From JBBROS01 sp965260935 (GTDB lineage Bacteria; Pseudomonadota; Alphaproteobacteria; Acetobacterales; Acetobacteraceae), in assembly GCA_965260935.1 (NCBI GenBank), contig OZ253374.1:2604001-2668000 (forward strand): a DNA stretch of 64,000 nucleotides, in the 5' to 3' direction. The translations under genes and the position numbers were made by a program. The notes under the pieces were generated by a model. That model saw only the letters and a list, made by a program, of their open reading frames with translations. It was not told where the DNA came from and ran no database searches. Shown here piece by piece: positions 50,081-59,836 of this stretch; within the stretch, counting starts at the first letter, position 1; every line of letters begins with the position of its first letter.

Positions 50081-51589
50081 TCAGGCCGTCCAACGGTAGA
50101 TCCAGGTTTCGCTGAGGGGGGTGTCGTCGTGCATGAGGGTGGCGCGCAGTTCGACCAGCTTGGCATCGCCGGGCTGCATGTCGAAGCTGATGCGCCAGCC
50201 GCCTTGCTCCGGGTCGGGGATGGCGTTGACGTTCTGGACCGTGCCGGGGCTGGCGGAGACGGCGGCCTTGATGGCGGGATTGGCTTGGAGCTTGGCGATG
50301 TCTTCGCCCGAAAAGTCGATCACGTAGACGCGGCCGTTGGGAATGGCGCCGCTCATGGTGCGGTGGACGCGGGCGAGGTCGGATTGGCCGGGGGCGGTCT
50401 CGCACCAGTGCAGGCGGTAGGTGATGTTGTGCTCGCCCTTGGCGGTGAAGGGCTGCTTGGGACGCCAGAAGGCGACGATGTTGTCGTGGATTTCCTCGCG
50501 GGTAGGGATCTCGACCAATTGGACGACGCCTTCGCCCCAGTCGCCGATCGGTTCGACCCAGAGGCTGGGGCGGCGGCCGTAGCGGGCCTCGAGATCCTGG
50601 TAGTCGGCGAGGCCGCGCTTGCGCTGCATGAGGCCGAAGCCGCGGGGGCTGGCGTCTACGAAGCTGCTGATCTGTAACGTGCGGGGGTTGGCCAGCGGGC
50701 GCCAGAGGTGTTCGTTGCGGCCGGTTCGCATCATCAGGCCGTCGCTGTCGTGCACGGCCCGGCGCCAGTCGTCGAAGGCGGTGCGGTTGGTGCTGTCGTA
50801 AAGGAACATGCTGGTGCCGGCGGCGATGCCGGCGGCGTGCAGGTCGGTGCGGGGATAAAGAGTGAGCTCGCAGTCCATGGTGGTGTCCTCGCCGGGGCGG
50901 AGCGTGACGCGCATGGCGCCGGTGGCGCTGGGGCTGTCGAGCAGGCCGGTGAGGACGAGGCTGTTGGTGCCGGGCTGCGGGCGTTCAAGGTAGAAGGCGC
51001 GGAAGATGGGGAACTCCTCGCCGCCCGGGTCTGCGGTCTTGAGCGAGAGGCCGCGGGAGGAGAGGCCGTAGCCTTGGTTGCGGCCGACGGCGCGGAAGTA
51101 GCTTGCGCCGAGAAAGACGGCGACTTCGTCGAAGTAGTCGGGGCGGTTGATGGGGGCGTGGATGCGGAAGCCGGCGAAGCCGAGATCTTCGGCGGGGGGC
51201 TTGAGGTCGGGGCCGAAGTCGAACAGTTCGGGGCGGTAGACGATCGGGCGGGCTTCGCCGTTGACAACCTCGTAGATGTCCATCTTGGGGCCGAAGAGGA
51301 AGCCGCGGTGGAAGAACTGGGCCTGGAACGGGAGGCTGGCGCCGCGCCAGAGGGCTTGGTTGGGGTCGAAACGGATTTTCCGGTAGGCGTCGTAGTCGAG
51401 GTTGCTGAAGGCGTCGGGGAGCTTGGCGCTGGGCGGCTTATAGGGGGATTGGGCGAGGGTGCGGGCGAGGGCACGGACGGTTTGGCCGTTGAACGGCGTC
51501 GGAGCCTCGGCGGCCGTGGCCTTCGTGGCCAAGGCAAGGGCGGCGGTGACGCCGAGGAGTCGCCGTCGCTGCACGATGGGTCCGGTCAT
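50081..51589 (-). CDS. opgG: Glucans biosynthesis protein G/D (OpgG/MdoG family)
   Basis: 502 residues. MTGPIVQRRRLLGVTAALAL is a signal with consecutive Arg residues, possibly Tat-dependent. The mature part starts FNGQTVRALARTLAQSPYKP and contains YDAYRKIRFDPNQALWRGAS, PLANPRTLQISSFVDASPRG and FGLMQRKRGLADYQDLEARY, family signatures of MdoG/MdoD. These periplasmic proteins act on the glucan made by OpgH. The possible Tat signal leans towards OpgD, but its operon with opgH fits OpgG. Downstream neighbour of an SDR gene on the same strand. Confidence 0.92.
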   Translation of the reverse strand: MTGPIVQRRRLLGVTAALALATKATAAEAPTPFNGQTVRALARTLAQSPYKPPSAKLPDAFSNLDYDAYRKIRFDPNQALWRGASLPFQAQFFHRGFLFGPKMDIYEVVNGEARPIVYRPELFDFGPDLKPPAEDLGFAGFRIHAPINRPDYFDEVAVFLGASYFRAVGRNQGYGLSSRGLSLKTADPGGEEFPIFRAFYLERPQPGTNSLVLTGLLDSPSATGAMRVTLRPGEDTTMDCELTLYPRTDLHAAGIAAGTSMFLYDSTNRTAFDDWRRAVHDSDGLMMRTGRNEHLWRPLANPRTLQISSFVDASPRGFGLMQRKRGLADYQDLEARYGRRPSLWVEPIGDWGEGVVQLVEIPTREEIHDNIVAFWRPKQPFTAKGEHNITYRLHWCETAPGQSDLARVHRTMSGAIPNGRVYVIDFSGEDIAKLQANPAIKAAVSASPGTVQNVNAIPDPEQGGWRISFDMQPGDAKLVELRATLMHDDTPLSETWIYRWTA

Positions 51590-51611
51590 GTTTATGTAGT
51601 GTGAACGATAA

Positions 51612-52364
51612 TTAAGGGCCGAGCAACTGGCCGCCGTCGACGACGATGGTTTGGCCGGTGATCCAGCGGGCGCGGCGGGAGGCAAGGAAGAGCACGACGT
51701 CGGCGACTTCCTCGGGCGTGCCGAGGCGGCCGAAGGGGATTTCGGCGAGGGTTGCGTCATAAAGGTCCGGGTCGTCGGCGCGGCGGCGCTCCCAGGTGCC
51801 GCCGGGGAACTCGATGGAGCCGGGGGCGACGGCGTTGACGCGGATGCCGCGGGCGGCGAGAGAGCGAGCTTGGCTGCCGGTATAGTGGATGACGGCGGCC
51901 TTGATGGCGCCGTAGGACATGCTGCGCTTGGTGGCGCGCATGGCGGAGATGCTGGAAATATTGACGATGGCGCTGTCGGAGGCGTGCTCCAAGGCGGGAA
52001 GGGCGGCTTCTGTGGCGCGGACAATGGCCATGAGGTCGACCGTGACAGAGGCAGACCAGCTTTCCTCATCGTTGCCGTGGCCGAAGCCGGAGGCGTTATT
52101 GATGAGGACGTTGATGCCGCCAAGGGCGGAAGCGGCTTCGGGAACGAAGCGGGCAATATCGTCGGCGCGGCCAAGGTCAGCCGGCGCGGCATAGGCGGGG
52201 ACGCCGCGGGCTTCAATATCCCGGCGGGTCTCGTCGAGGGCTTTTTGACCTCGGGCACAGATGGCGACAGCGGCGCCAGCCTCCGCAAAAGCAAGGGCGG
52301 TGGAGCGGCCGATGCCGCGGCTGCCCCCCATGACGATGACCCGGCGTCCAGCGAATTCTGTCAT
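51612..52364 (-). CDS. Short-chain dehydrogenase/reductase (FabG-like)
   Basis: 250 residues. NAD(P)-binding TGxxxGxG motif appears as VIVMGGSRGIGRSTALAFAE; NNAG as LINNASGFGHG; the catalytic Ser is in IVNISSISAMRAT and the Tyr-Lys pair in SMSYGAIKAAVIH; the C-terminus GQTIVVDGGQLLGP is typical of FabG-like SDRs. The NNAG motif has Ser for Gly, which is common. The substrate is unknown. It ends 22 bases before the opgG start, so it may lead that operon. Confidence 0.9.
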   Translation of the reverse strand: MTEFAGRRVIVMGGSRGIGRSTALAFAEAGAAVAICARGQKALDETRRDIEARGVPAYAAPADLGRADDIARFVPEAASALGGINVLINNASGFGHGNDEESWSASVTVDLMAIVRATEAALPALEHASDSAIVNISSISAMRATKRSMSYGAIKAAVIHYTGSQARSLAARGIRVNAVAPGSIEFPGGTWERRRADDPDLYDATLAEIPFGRLGTPEEVADVVLFLASRRARWITGQTIVVDGGQLLGP

Positions 52365-52439
52365 AGGGCTTGATACAGGACCGGCGCGGCAACTGGAAGG
52401 TTGCCGCGCCGGGTTATTCGCTTCGTTATGGTTTGGGCG

Positions 52440-53927
52440 TTACTCGGCGGCTTTGCGCTGCTCGCCAAGCCCAAGGCCCTCGGCCACGCGGCGGCCAAAG
52501 TCGGGATGCACCTTATACCAGTGGTGCAACATCCGCTCCTGGATCGGGCGCGGGTCGTCGATCGCCATCATCGGGTTGCTCATGCTGGCGATGATGTTCT
52601 CCACCAGGTGCTGGCGGCCTTCGTCGTCCAGCGACTTTTCCCACAACATGCGCGGCTGGGCATAATAGTCCTCGTCGTCGCACGGATAGCTGGCATAGCG
52701 GGCCGCATTGCCGTCGATCCGCAGCGGCGGCTCGGCGACGGACGGATCTTCAACTGGGCCGCCGAAGGAGTTCGGCTCATAGTCGACCGAGCCGCCGCCG
52801 TTGCCGTCGAGGCGCATTGCGCCGTCCCGGTGGTAGGTGTGGGCCGGCGCTAGGGGCCTGTTGACCGGGATCTCGTGGTAGTTGGTGCCGATGCGGTAGC
52901 GGTGGGCGTCAGGGTAGGAGAGGATGCGGTTCTGCAGCATTTTGTCCGGGCTGAAGCCGATGCCCGGCACGACATTGCTGGGCTCGAAGGCGGCCTGCTC
53001 GACCTCCTGGAAGTAGTTCTCCGGATTGCGGTTCAGTTCCACAACCCCGACGTCGATCAACGGGTAATCGGAGTGCGGCCAGACCTTGGTCAGGTCAAAC
53101 GGGTGCCACTTATAGGTGTCGGCATCCGTCTCCGGCATCACCTGGATCTTCATGGTCCAGCGCGGGAAATCACCCTGCTTGATGGCGTCGTGCAGATCCT
53201 TGCTGGAACTGTCGGGCGCTTCGCCCATGACCTTGGTGGCCTCGGCATCAGTGTGGTTCTTGATGCCCTGCTGGCTCAGGAAGTGCATCTTGACCCAGAA
53301 CCGCTCGCCGTCGTTGTTCCAGAAGCTGAACGTATGGCTGCTGTAGCCGTGCATGAAGCGGGCAGATACCGGGGTGCCGCGGTCCGAATACAGGATCATG
53401 ACTTGGTGTACGGCTTCAGGGGACAGGCCCCAGAAATCCCACCGGCGCCAATGCGGCTTGAGGTGGGTGCCTGGGTCACGCTTCTGGGTGCGAATGAAGT
53501 CGCTGAACTTGAGCGGGTCGCGCACGAAGAAGATCGGCGTGTTGTTGCCGACCATGTCCCAGTTGCCCTCCTCGGTGTAGAACTTGAGCGAGAAGCCGCG
53601 CGGGTCGCGCGCCACGTCGGCCGAGCCGCTCTCCCCGCCCACGGTGGAGAAGCGGGCAAACATCGGGCAGGTGTTGCCGACCTTGCCGAACAATTTGGCA
53701 CGGGTGTACTTGCTGACGTCGTGGGTAACGGTGAAGGTGCCGTGCGCGCCGTAGCCCTTGGCGTGGACAACTCGCTCGGGCACGCGCTCGCGGTTGAACT
53801 GCGCCATCTTCTCGATCAGCGCGTAATCCTGCATGAGGATCGGGCCGCGTGGGCCTGCGGTCAGCGAGTTCTGGTTATCGGCGATCTTGTTGCCGAACTG
53901 GGTCGTCATTGTCGGCTTGTCAGACAT
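52440..53927 (-). CDS. katA: Monofunctional haem catalase (KatA, small-subunit type)
   Basis: 495 residues. Removes hydrogen peroxide as water and oxygen. The active-site His is in ERVVHAKGYGAHGTFTVTHD, the distal Asn in MVGNNTPIFFVRDPLKF and the haem-ligand Tyr in ILSYPDAHRYRIGTNYHEIP. The length and the end (KVHPDFGRRVAEGLGL) correspond to clade 3 small-subunit catalases. AGGAGG lies six bases before the ATG at 53927. It is divergent from the SMP-30 gene across about 100 bases. Confidence 0.97.
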   Translation of the reverse strand: MSDKPTMTTQFGNKIADNQNSLTAGPRGPILMQDYALIEKMAQFNRERVPERVVHAKGYGAHGTFTVTHDVSKYTRAKLFGKVGNTCPMFARFSTVGGESGSADVARDPRGFSLKFYTEEGNWDMVGNNTPIFFVRDPLKFSDFIRTQKRDPGTHLKPHWRRWDFWGLSPEAVHQVMILYSDRGTPVSARFMHGYSSHTFSFWNNDGERFWVKMHFLSQQGIKNHTDAEATKVMGEAPDSSSKDLHDAIKQGDFPRWTMKIQVMPETDADTYKWHPFDLTKVWPHSDYPLIDVGVVELNRNPENYFQEVEQAAFEPSNVVPGIGFSPDKMLQNRILSYPDAHRYRIGTNYHEIPVNRPLAPAHTYHRDGAMRLDGNGGGSVDYEPNSFGGPVEDPSVAEPPLRIDGNAARYASYPCDDEDYYAQPRMLWEKSLDDEGRQHLVENIIASMSNPMMAIDDPRPIQERMLHHWYKVHPDFGRRVAEGLGLGEQRKAAE

Positions 53928-54028
53928 TCTTTGCCTCCTGAAGCGTGACTGAAGGGTCAACGTGGCGACGGCAGGCAGGATGCGTTACATCGGGTTTAAA
54001 TATCGGCGCCAACATGAAGGGAACACTT

Positions 54029-54958
54029 ATGTGGCAGCCCGCTGCTTCGTATCCTGACCCGGCTATACAAGTCCTGCAGTCCGTGTTTTCAAGATATAGG
54101 CTGCCATTGGCGGCTGTCGAGCGGTTGGCGACCGGATTGCGCTGGGCGGAAGGGTCGGTTTGGTTCGGCGATGCCCGGCATTTATTGGTCAGCGACATAC
54201 CGAACAACCGCATCGTGAAATGGGACGAGCAGACGGGTGCGCTGAGCGACTTCCGCAAGCCGAGCGACTACGCCAACGGGAATGTCCGGGACCGGCAAGG
54301 CCGGCTGGTGACGTGCGAGCATGGCGGGCGGCGGGTGTCGCGGACGGAGCACGACGGGACGGTGATCACCCTGGTTGACCGGTTCGAGGGCAAGCGGCTG
54401 AATTCGCCGAACGACGTGGTGGTGAAGTCGGACGGGACAATCTGGTTCACCGACCCGCCGTTCGGCTTGCTCGGCGACTACGAAGGCAACCGGGCGGAGC
54501 AGGAGTTGCCGGCAAACGTTTATCGGCTCGACCCTTCGACGGGGCGCGCGACGGTGCTGGACGGAGATGTGCCGGGGCCGAACGGGCTGGCGTTCTCGCC
54601 GGATGAGCAGACGCTGTATGTTGTGGCGAGCCGGGCCGAGCCGCGGGAGATCTTGGCCTATGACGTGGTCGACGGGGAACGGCTGGCGAACCGGCGGACG
54701 TTCATCGACGCGGGGCCAAGCGGGACGCCGGATGGGTTCCGGGTGGACGAGCATGGCAATCTGTGGTGCGGCTGGGGGATGGGATCGGCGGCGTTGGACG
54801 GGGTCATGGTGTTCGACCGGGGCGGGGAGGCGATCGGGCGGATCGCGTTGCCGGAGCGGTGCGCGAACCTGTGTTTCGGCGGGCGGCGGCGGAACCGGCT
54901 GTTCATGGCGGCGAGCCAGTCGATCTATTCGCTGTTCGTTAATGTTCGGGGCTTATAG
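54029..54958 (+). CDS. SMP-30/gluconolactonase family hydrolase
   Basis: 309 residues, six-bladed beta-propeller lactonase. Metal-site motifs are visible: ERLATGLRWAEGSVWFGDAR (Glu ligand), GKRLNSPNDVVVKSDGTIWF (Asn ligand), GDVPGPNGLAFSPDEQTLYV (Asn) and GTPDGFRVDEHGNLWCGWGM (Asp). The family opens sugar lactones such as gluconolactone. ATG 54029 has AAGGGA six bases upstream and is preferred over 54014. The last 20 bases overlap the convergent SDR gene. Confidence 0.9.
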   Translation: MWQPAASYPDPAIQVLQSVFSRYRLPLAAVERLATGLRWAEGSVWFGDARHLLVSDIPNNRIVKWDEQTGALSDFRKPSDYANGNVRDRQGRLVTCEHGGRRVSRTEHDGTVITLVDRFEGKRLNSPNDVVVKSDGTIWFTDPPFGLLGDYEGNRAEQELPANVYRLDPSTGRATVLDGDVPGPNGLAFSPDEQTLYVVASRAEPREILAYDVVDGERLANRRTFIDAGPSGTPDGFRVDEHGNLWCGWGMGSAALDGVMVFDRGGEAIGRIALPERCANLCFGGRRRNRLFMAASQSIYSLFVNVRGL

Positions 54959-55832
54959 CAGCGAATTGGGTGTGGGTGAGGGTTATAGAGATGTCCCATA
55001 AACGGGCTTGCTCTGCGGGGCGGGCCGCTTGAGGCATGATGCGTGATTTGGCAGGTTTGCCGCGGGTCTCGCCCCAGCAGCAGGGGCCGTAGTAGGCGCC
55101 CGGCTTGGCGCCCGGGTCGAGGGCGGCGAAAAGGATGGGAAGGGCGCCCTCCTTGGCGGATTGGCCGAGGGCGTTGAAGCCGGCTTGCATCAGATGGGCG
55201 AGCGGGCCAGGGCGGCCTGCGCCCGGTCCGTTGGCCACGATGCGGGTGGCGGACCAGCCAGGGTGGGCGGCGAAGCCCCTCACGCCCCAATCGTTCGCGG
55301 TGGAGCGGCGTTGCAGCTCGATCGCGAACATCAGCATAGCGAGCTTGCTCTGCGCGTAGGCGCCCCAGGGATTATAGGAAGCCTCGCCCTGGAGGTCGTC
55401 GAAGTGGATGGTGCCGCGGCGGTGGGCGAGGCTGCTGACGTTGACGACGCGGCCATCGCGCAGGCGGGGGAGAAGGCGGGCGGTGAGGGCGAAGTGGCCG
55501 AGGTAGTTGACGCCGAGCTGGCGCTCGAAGCCGTCGGGCGTGAGTTGCCGTTGCGGGAAAGCCATGACGCCGGCGTTGTTGACGAGGACGGCAACCGGTT
55601 GCTCAATGGCGGCGGCGAACTGCTGGATCGCGTCGAGGCTGCCGACGTCGAGGAGTTGGAAGCGGGCGCGGGCGTTGGGAAGGAGTTTCTTCAGCCGGTC
55701 CAGGGCGGTTTGGCCGCGGTGCGGGTTACGCCCGGTGAGCAGGACCTCGTGCCCGGCATGGGCCAAGCCGAGGGCCGTCTCGTAACCGAGGCCGCCGGTG
55801 GCGCCGGTGACGATCGCGAGGCCGTCCGACAT
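54939..55832 (-). CDS. Short-chain dehydrogenase/reductase (retinol-dehydrogenase-like)
   Basis: 297 residues. AIVTGATGGLGYETALGLAH is the cofactor motif, VLVNNAGVMAFPQRQLTPDG the NNAG block, VVNVSSLAHRRGTIHFDDLQ the catalytic Ser and AYAQSKLAMLMFAIELQRR the YxxxK pair. The pattern is that of the WWOX/retinol-dehydrogenase-like SDR group. Substrate unknown. The ATG overlaps the eipB stop (TGATG), so it is translated after eipB. Confidence 0.88.
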   Translation of the reverse strand: MSDGLAIVTGATGGLGYETALGLAHAGHEVLLTGRNPHRGQTALDRLKKLLPNARARFQLLDVGSLDAIQQFAAAIEQPVAVLVNNAGVMAFPQRQLTPDGFERQLGVNYLGHFALTARLLPRLRDGRVVNVSSLAHRRGTIHFDDLQGEASYNPWGAYAQSKLAMLMFAIELQRRSTANDWGVRGFAAHPGWSATRIVANGPGAGRPGPLAHLMQAGFNALGQSAKEGALPILFAALDPGAKPGAYYGPCCWGETRGKPAKSRIMPQAARPAEQARLWDISITLTHTQFAAISPEH

Positions 55833-56647
55833 CAGCAGTGCGACGGCTGAAGCTTGAATTCCTTCATCTTGCCGCTCATGACGAAATCGGTGAAATCCAT
55901 GTTCAGGTCGTTGGCGACGCTGTTGGACCAATACCTCATGCCGACCTCGTAGTCCGGGCTGCCTGCGGGCTTGTCCTTTTTGGCGGTCGAGGGCGTGCGG
56001 TCGAAGAAGGCGATGCGGACGCGGCCGCTGGGAAGGGCGGCGAGGGCGGGGTCCGGGGCCGGGCCGGGCGGGTCCCAGCTTATGATGGCGACCGAGCTGT
56101 CCTGGACTCCTTTGTCGCTGGTGCCGTCGAATATGGGCAGCGAGATGAATTTCTTGCCGGCCTCGGCGGCGGCGATGATGGCCTGGGTGTGGGCGGTGGG
56201 GAACAGCGTGCCTGCTGGGAGCGGCAAATCCTTTTCTTCCGGGACCGTGTAATGGATGGAGCCGGCGCCGCCCGGGCCGTTGAGGACAGCTTCGCCTTCG
56301 GCCTGGTCGGTGAGGGCGGTATCCGTGGTCTGGCGCATCTTGAAACGCATTTTCAAGCCGTCCTTGCTTTCCCAGGTCGCGTAGTCGCTGACGAGATCGA
56401 TGTCCTGGCCGTCGCGGTTGGTGATGGTCAGCGAGAGGCGCTGGCGGGTGGCCCAGCCGTCGCAGGCGTCGGTGAGCTCGTAGGCCATGGTGCCCTTGGC
56501 GGCGCTGACGTTGGCGCCGCGGGCGGATTCCATAGTGAGTTCGTAAAGGGCGCGGTGGGCGGCGGGCGGGGGCGGCTCGGCGGCAAAGGCAAGCAGGGGG
56601 GCGGCGGCGAACCCGAGCAAGGCGATGGCGAGGGGGCGCAGGCGCAT
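55832..56647 (-). CDS. eipB: EipB-like cell-envelope integrity protein (DUF1849)
   Basis: 271 residues with a signal peptide (LAIALLGFAAAPLLAFAAE). HRALYELTMESARGANVSAA, YELTDACDGWATRQRLSLTI and WSNSVANDLNMDFTDFVMSG are DUF1849 features; the two Cys residues (DACDG and the last residue of the protein) fit the conserved disulfide of Brucella EipB, a periplasmic beta-spiral protein that supports envelope integrity. It lies between aspS and an SDR on the same strand. The family is almost restricted to alphaproteobacteria. Confidence 0.88.
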   Translation of the reverse strand: MRLRPLAIALLGFAAAPLLAFAAEPPPPAAHRALYELTMESARGANVSAAKGTMAYELTDACDGWATRQRLSLTITNRDGQDIDLVSDYATWESKDGLKMRFKMRQTTDTALTDQAEGEAVLNGPGGAGSIHYTVPEEKDLPLPAGTLFPTAHTQAIIAAAEAGKKFISLPIFDGTSDKGVQDSSVAIISWDPPGPAPDPALAALPSGRVRIAFFDRTPSTAKKDKPAGSPDYEVGMRYWSNSVANDLNMDFTDFVMSGKMKEFKLQPSHC

Positions 56648-56739
56648 GCGCGGTGTCTCCGGTTTGGTGTGGTTCAGCACATAGGCCCCCGCGCGTTTGC
56701 GCGCCAGACACAAGACACCCGCGCGGTTCGGCGCAAAGA

Positions 56740-58521
56740 TCACGCGGTCTTCTTGATCGGCAGGTCCGGACGGATGTGGACGTCCTTGAGGCGTGCGGGC
56801 TCGACGGTGGAAGGGGCGCCCATCATCAGGTCCTCGCCCTGCTGGTTCATGGGAAAGAGGTTGACTTCGCGCAGGTTGGGCTCGTTGGCCAGCAGCATGA
56901 CGACGCGGTCGATGCCGGCGGCCATGCCTCCGTGCGGGGGCGCGCCGTAGCGGAAGGCGTTGAGCATGCCGCCGAAGCGTTCCTCGACGGCGCTGGCCGG
57001 GTAGCCGGCGATCTCGAAGGCGCGGAGCATGATCTCGGCCTTGTGGTTGCGGATGGCGCCGCTGGCCATCTCGTAGCCGTTGCAGACGATGTCGTACTGG
57101 TATGCGCCGATCTCGAGCGGGTCTTTCGTGTTGAGGCCTTCGAGTTCGCCTTGCGGCATGCTGAACGGGTTGTGACTGAAGTCGACCTGGCGGGTTTCCT
57201 CGTTCAGCTCGTACATCGGGAAATCGACGATCCAGCAGAAACGAAAGGCGTTTTCCTCGATCAGGCCGAGGTCCTGGCCGAGCCGGGTGCGGACCTGGCC
57301 CGCGAACTTGGGGGCCTCGTCGCGCGGGCCTGCGGCGAAGAAGACGGCGTCATCGGGGCCTAAGTTGCAGGCGGCGCGGATGGCTTCGAGGCGTTCGGGC
57401 TCAAGGTTCTTGGCGATCGGGCCTTTCGCGCCGGACGGGTCGAAGGCGATGTAGCCGAGGCCGCCTGCGCCTTGCTCGCGCGCCCATTCGTTGAGCTTGT
57501 CAAAGAAACCGCGGGGGCGGGCGCCGGCGCCGGGGGCGGGAATGGCGCGGACGACGCCGCCCGAGGCGGCGATGCGGGCGAAGAGGGCGAAGCCGGAGTT
57601 GGCGAAAGCGTCGGTGACGTCGGCGATGCGGATCGGGTTGCGGAGGTCCGGCTTGTCGGTGCCGTATTCGAGCATCGCGATGGCGAACGGGATGCGGCGG
57701 AAGGGAGCCGGGTCCACCGCGCGCCCGTTAGCGAATTCTTCAAACACGCCGGCCATGACGGGCTCCATGGCGGCGAACACGTCGTCCTGGGTGACGAAGC
57801 TCATCTCGACGTCGAGCTGGTAGAACACGAGGGTGCGGTCGGCGCGTCCGGCTTCGTCGCGGAAGCAGGGGGCGATCTGGAAATAGCGGTCGAAGCCGGC
57901 GACCATGCAAAGCTGCTTGAACTGCTGGGGGGCTTGCGGCAGGGCGTAGAACTTGCCGGGGTGAAGGCGGGCGGGGACGAGAAAGTCGCGCGCCCCCTCG
58001 GGGCTGCTGACGGTGAGGATGGGGGTCTGGAACTCGGTAAAGGCGGCGTCGACCATGCGGCGGCGAAGGCTGTCGATGATCTGCGCGCGCAGGATCATGT
58101 TCTGATGCAGTTTATCGCGGCGGAGGTCGAGATAGCGGTAACGCAGGCGGAGCTCTTCCGGGTAGGTGCTGTCGCCGGCCACCTGGAAGGGGAGGACGTC
58201 GGCGGCGGACTGCACCGCAAGGGTTTCGACCTGAAGCTCGATTTCGCCGGTCGGCAGGCGCGGGTTGATGGTGCCCTCGCTGCGCGGGACGATCTGGCCG
58301 GTGGCGGTGACGACGCTTTCGGGGCGGAGGCCGTCCGCGGTTTCAAACGCCGGGGCGCCTTGCGGGAGGACGCATTGGGTGATGCCGTAATGATCGCGCA
58401 GGTCGATGAACAGGAGGCCGCCGTGGTCTCGCTTGCTGTGCACCCAGCCGGAAAGGCGGGCCGTCTGGCCGGCGTCGGAGGCGCGGAGGGCGCCGCAGGT
58501 GTGGGTGCGGTAGGCGTGCAT
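56740..58521 (-). CDS. aspS: Aspartyl-tRNA synthetase
   Basis: 593 residues, class II. The anticodon-binding OB domain starts MHAYRTHTCGALRASDAGQT and GWVHSKRDHGGLLFIDLRDH. Motif 2 reads CFRDEAGRADRTLVFYQLDV and motif 3 GAPPHGGMAAGIDRVVMLLA; a bacterial insertion (GAD) domain lies between. Like other alphaproteobacterial enzymes it may be non-discriminating and also charge tRNA-Asn, but the window cannot decide. Divergent from rnd. Confidence 0.97.
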   Translation of the reverse strand: MHAYRTHTCGALRASDAGQTARLSGWVHSKRDHGGLLFIDLRDHYGITQCVLPQGAPAFETADGLRPESVVTATGQIVPRSEGTINPRLPTGEIELQVETLAVQSAADVLPFQVAGDSTYPEELRLRYRYLDLRRDKLHQNMILRAQIIDSLRRRMVDAAFTEFQTPILTVSSPEGARDFLVPARLHPGKFYALPQAPQQFKQLCMVAGFDRYFQIAPCFRDEAGRADRTLVFYQLDVEMSFVTQDDVFAAMEPVMAGVFEEFANGRAVDPAPFRRIPFAIAMLEYGTDKPDLRNPIRIADVTDAFANSGFALFARIAASGGVVRAIPAPGAGARPRGFFDKLNEWAREQGAGGLGYIAFDPSGAKGPIAKNLEPERLEAIRAACNLGPDDAVFFAAGPRDEAPKFAGQVRTRLGQDLGLIEENAFRFCWIVDFPMYELNEETRQVDFSHNPFSMPQGELEGLNTKDPLEIGAYQYDIVCNGYEMASGAIRNHKAEIMLRAFEIAGYPASAVEERFGGMLNAFRYGAPPHGGMAAGIDRVVMLLANEPNLREVNLFPMNQQGEDLMMGAPSTVEPARLKDVHIRPDLPIKKTA

Positions 58522-58639
58522 GGTCTGGCTTTCCTTGAGCGTCGCGCAAACAAACCGCGCCCATCCGGGGTGTCAAGCCGGGGGGCGTGGATGCGGCGCC
58601 TCTGTTTCCGTTCCCGCGCACCCGTGTCATAAGCGGGTG

Positions 58640-59836
58640 ATGTCCGCCTCCCAACGGGTTGCCCGGCCTGCAACCTCTTTCTCCGATCCCGTGCTGATTA
58701 CTGGTTCCGCCGACCTAGCTATGCTTTGCGGGCGGCTGAGGCAGGAGCCGTGGATCACGATCGACACCGAGTTCATGCGGGAGCGGACGTATTATCCGGA
58801 ACTGTGCGTCGTCCAGCTCGCGGGCAAGGCTGATGTCGCCGTCGTGGACGCGCAGGCGCCCGGCATGGATCTCGCGCCGCTCGGGGCGTTGCTGGCCGAT
58901 GAGGCGGTGCTGAAAGTGTTCCACGCGGCCCGGCAGGACGTCGAAATTTTCCTGGAATTGTTCGGCTCCGTTCCGAAACCGTTGTTCGATACGCAGATCG
59001 CCGCGATGGTGGCCGGGTTCGGCGACCAAGTGGGGTACGATGCGCTGGTGCAAGCGTTGAGCGGGGGGCAGATCGACAAGGCGCACCGGTTCAGCGATTG
59101 GTCGGCGCGCCCGCTTTCGGCGAGCCAGCTCAGCTATGCCGCCGCCGATGTTACGCATTTGCGGGTCGTATACGAGCGGCTGCAAGCGCGGCTGGAGCGG
59201 GATGGGCGGCAGGATTGGGTGGCGCAGGAGATGGCGGCGCTTGACGACCCGGCAACCTACCGGGCCGACCCGGAGACGATATGGGAGCGGCTGCGGCCAA
59301 AGACCAACAACCGCCGGATGCTGGGGATGCTGCGCGCGGCGGCGGCCTGGCGGGAGCGCGAGGCGCAGCGGGTCAACGTGCCGCGGCAACGGCTGGTGAA
59401 AGATGAAAGCCTGCTGGAGATCGCGGCGACGGCGCCGGCGACGCCCGAGGCGCTGTCGCGCGTGCGCGGGGTGACGCGCGGGTTTGCCGAGAACCGGAGC
59501 GGGGCCGGATTGCTGGCGGCGCTGAAGGAGGCGGGGAGCTTGCCGGACTCGGCGCTGCCGCCGGCGCCGCGGGGCAAGGATGCGGCGCGGCCCTCCCCGG
59601 CGCTGGTGGCGTTGCTGAAGGTGCTGCTGGCGGCAAAAAGCGAGGAGCATCACGTGGCGCCGAAGCTGCTGGCATCGTCGGAGGAGCTTGACCGGCTGGC
59701 GGGCGACGCGGAAGCGGACGTGCCGGCGCTGCAAGGATGGCGGCGCGAGGTGTTCGGCGCGGATGCGCTGGCGTTGCGGGCCGGGCAGATCACGCTGGGC
59801 GTGGACGGCAAGCGCGTCAAGCTGGTTCGGGCATGA
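58640..59836 (+). CDS. rnd: Ribonuclease D
   Basis: 398 residues. The DEDD exonuclease domain has WITIDTEFMRERTYYPELCV (Asp-Glu), VLKVFHAARQDVEIFLELFG (Asp) and LSYAAADVTHLRVVYERLQA (YxxxD), and two HRDC-type helices follow (NNRRMLGMLRAAAAWREREA). RNase D trims tRNA precursors at the 3' end. ATG 58640 was taken as start; the frame continues upstream into the aspS promoter region. The stop overlaps the PRC-barrel gene. Confidence 0.95.
   Translation: MSASQRVARPATSFSDPVLITGSADLAMLCGRLRQEPWITIDTEFMRERTYYPELCVVQLAGKADVAVVDAQAPGMDLAPLGALLADEAVLKVFHAARQDVEIFLELFGSVPKPLFDTQIAAMVAGFGDQVGYDALVQALSGGQIDKAHRFSDWSARPLSASQLSYAAADVTHLRVVYERLQARLERDGRQDWVAQEMAALDDPATYRADPETIWERLRPKTNNRRMLGMLRAAAAWREREAQRVNVPRQRLVKDESLLEIAATAPATPEALSRVRGVTRGFAENRSGAGLLAALKEAGSLPDSALPPAPRGKDAARPSPALVALLKVLLAAKSEEHHVAPKLLASSEELDRLAGDAEADVPALQGWRREVFGADALALRAGQITLGVDGKRVKLVRA

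Noticed and set aside
54939..56711. 590-codon minus-strand frame joining an SDR to upstream sequence
   Set aside because: The part upstream of 55832 is the out-of-frame shadow of eipB; the SDR has its own ATG overlapping the eipB stop, so this is not a fusion.
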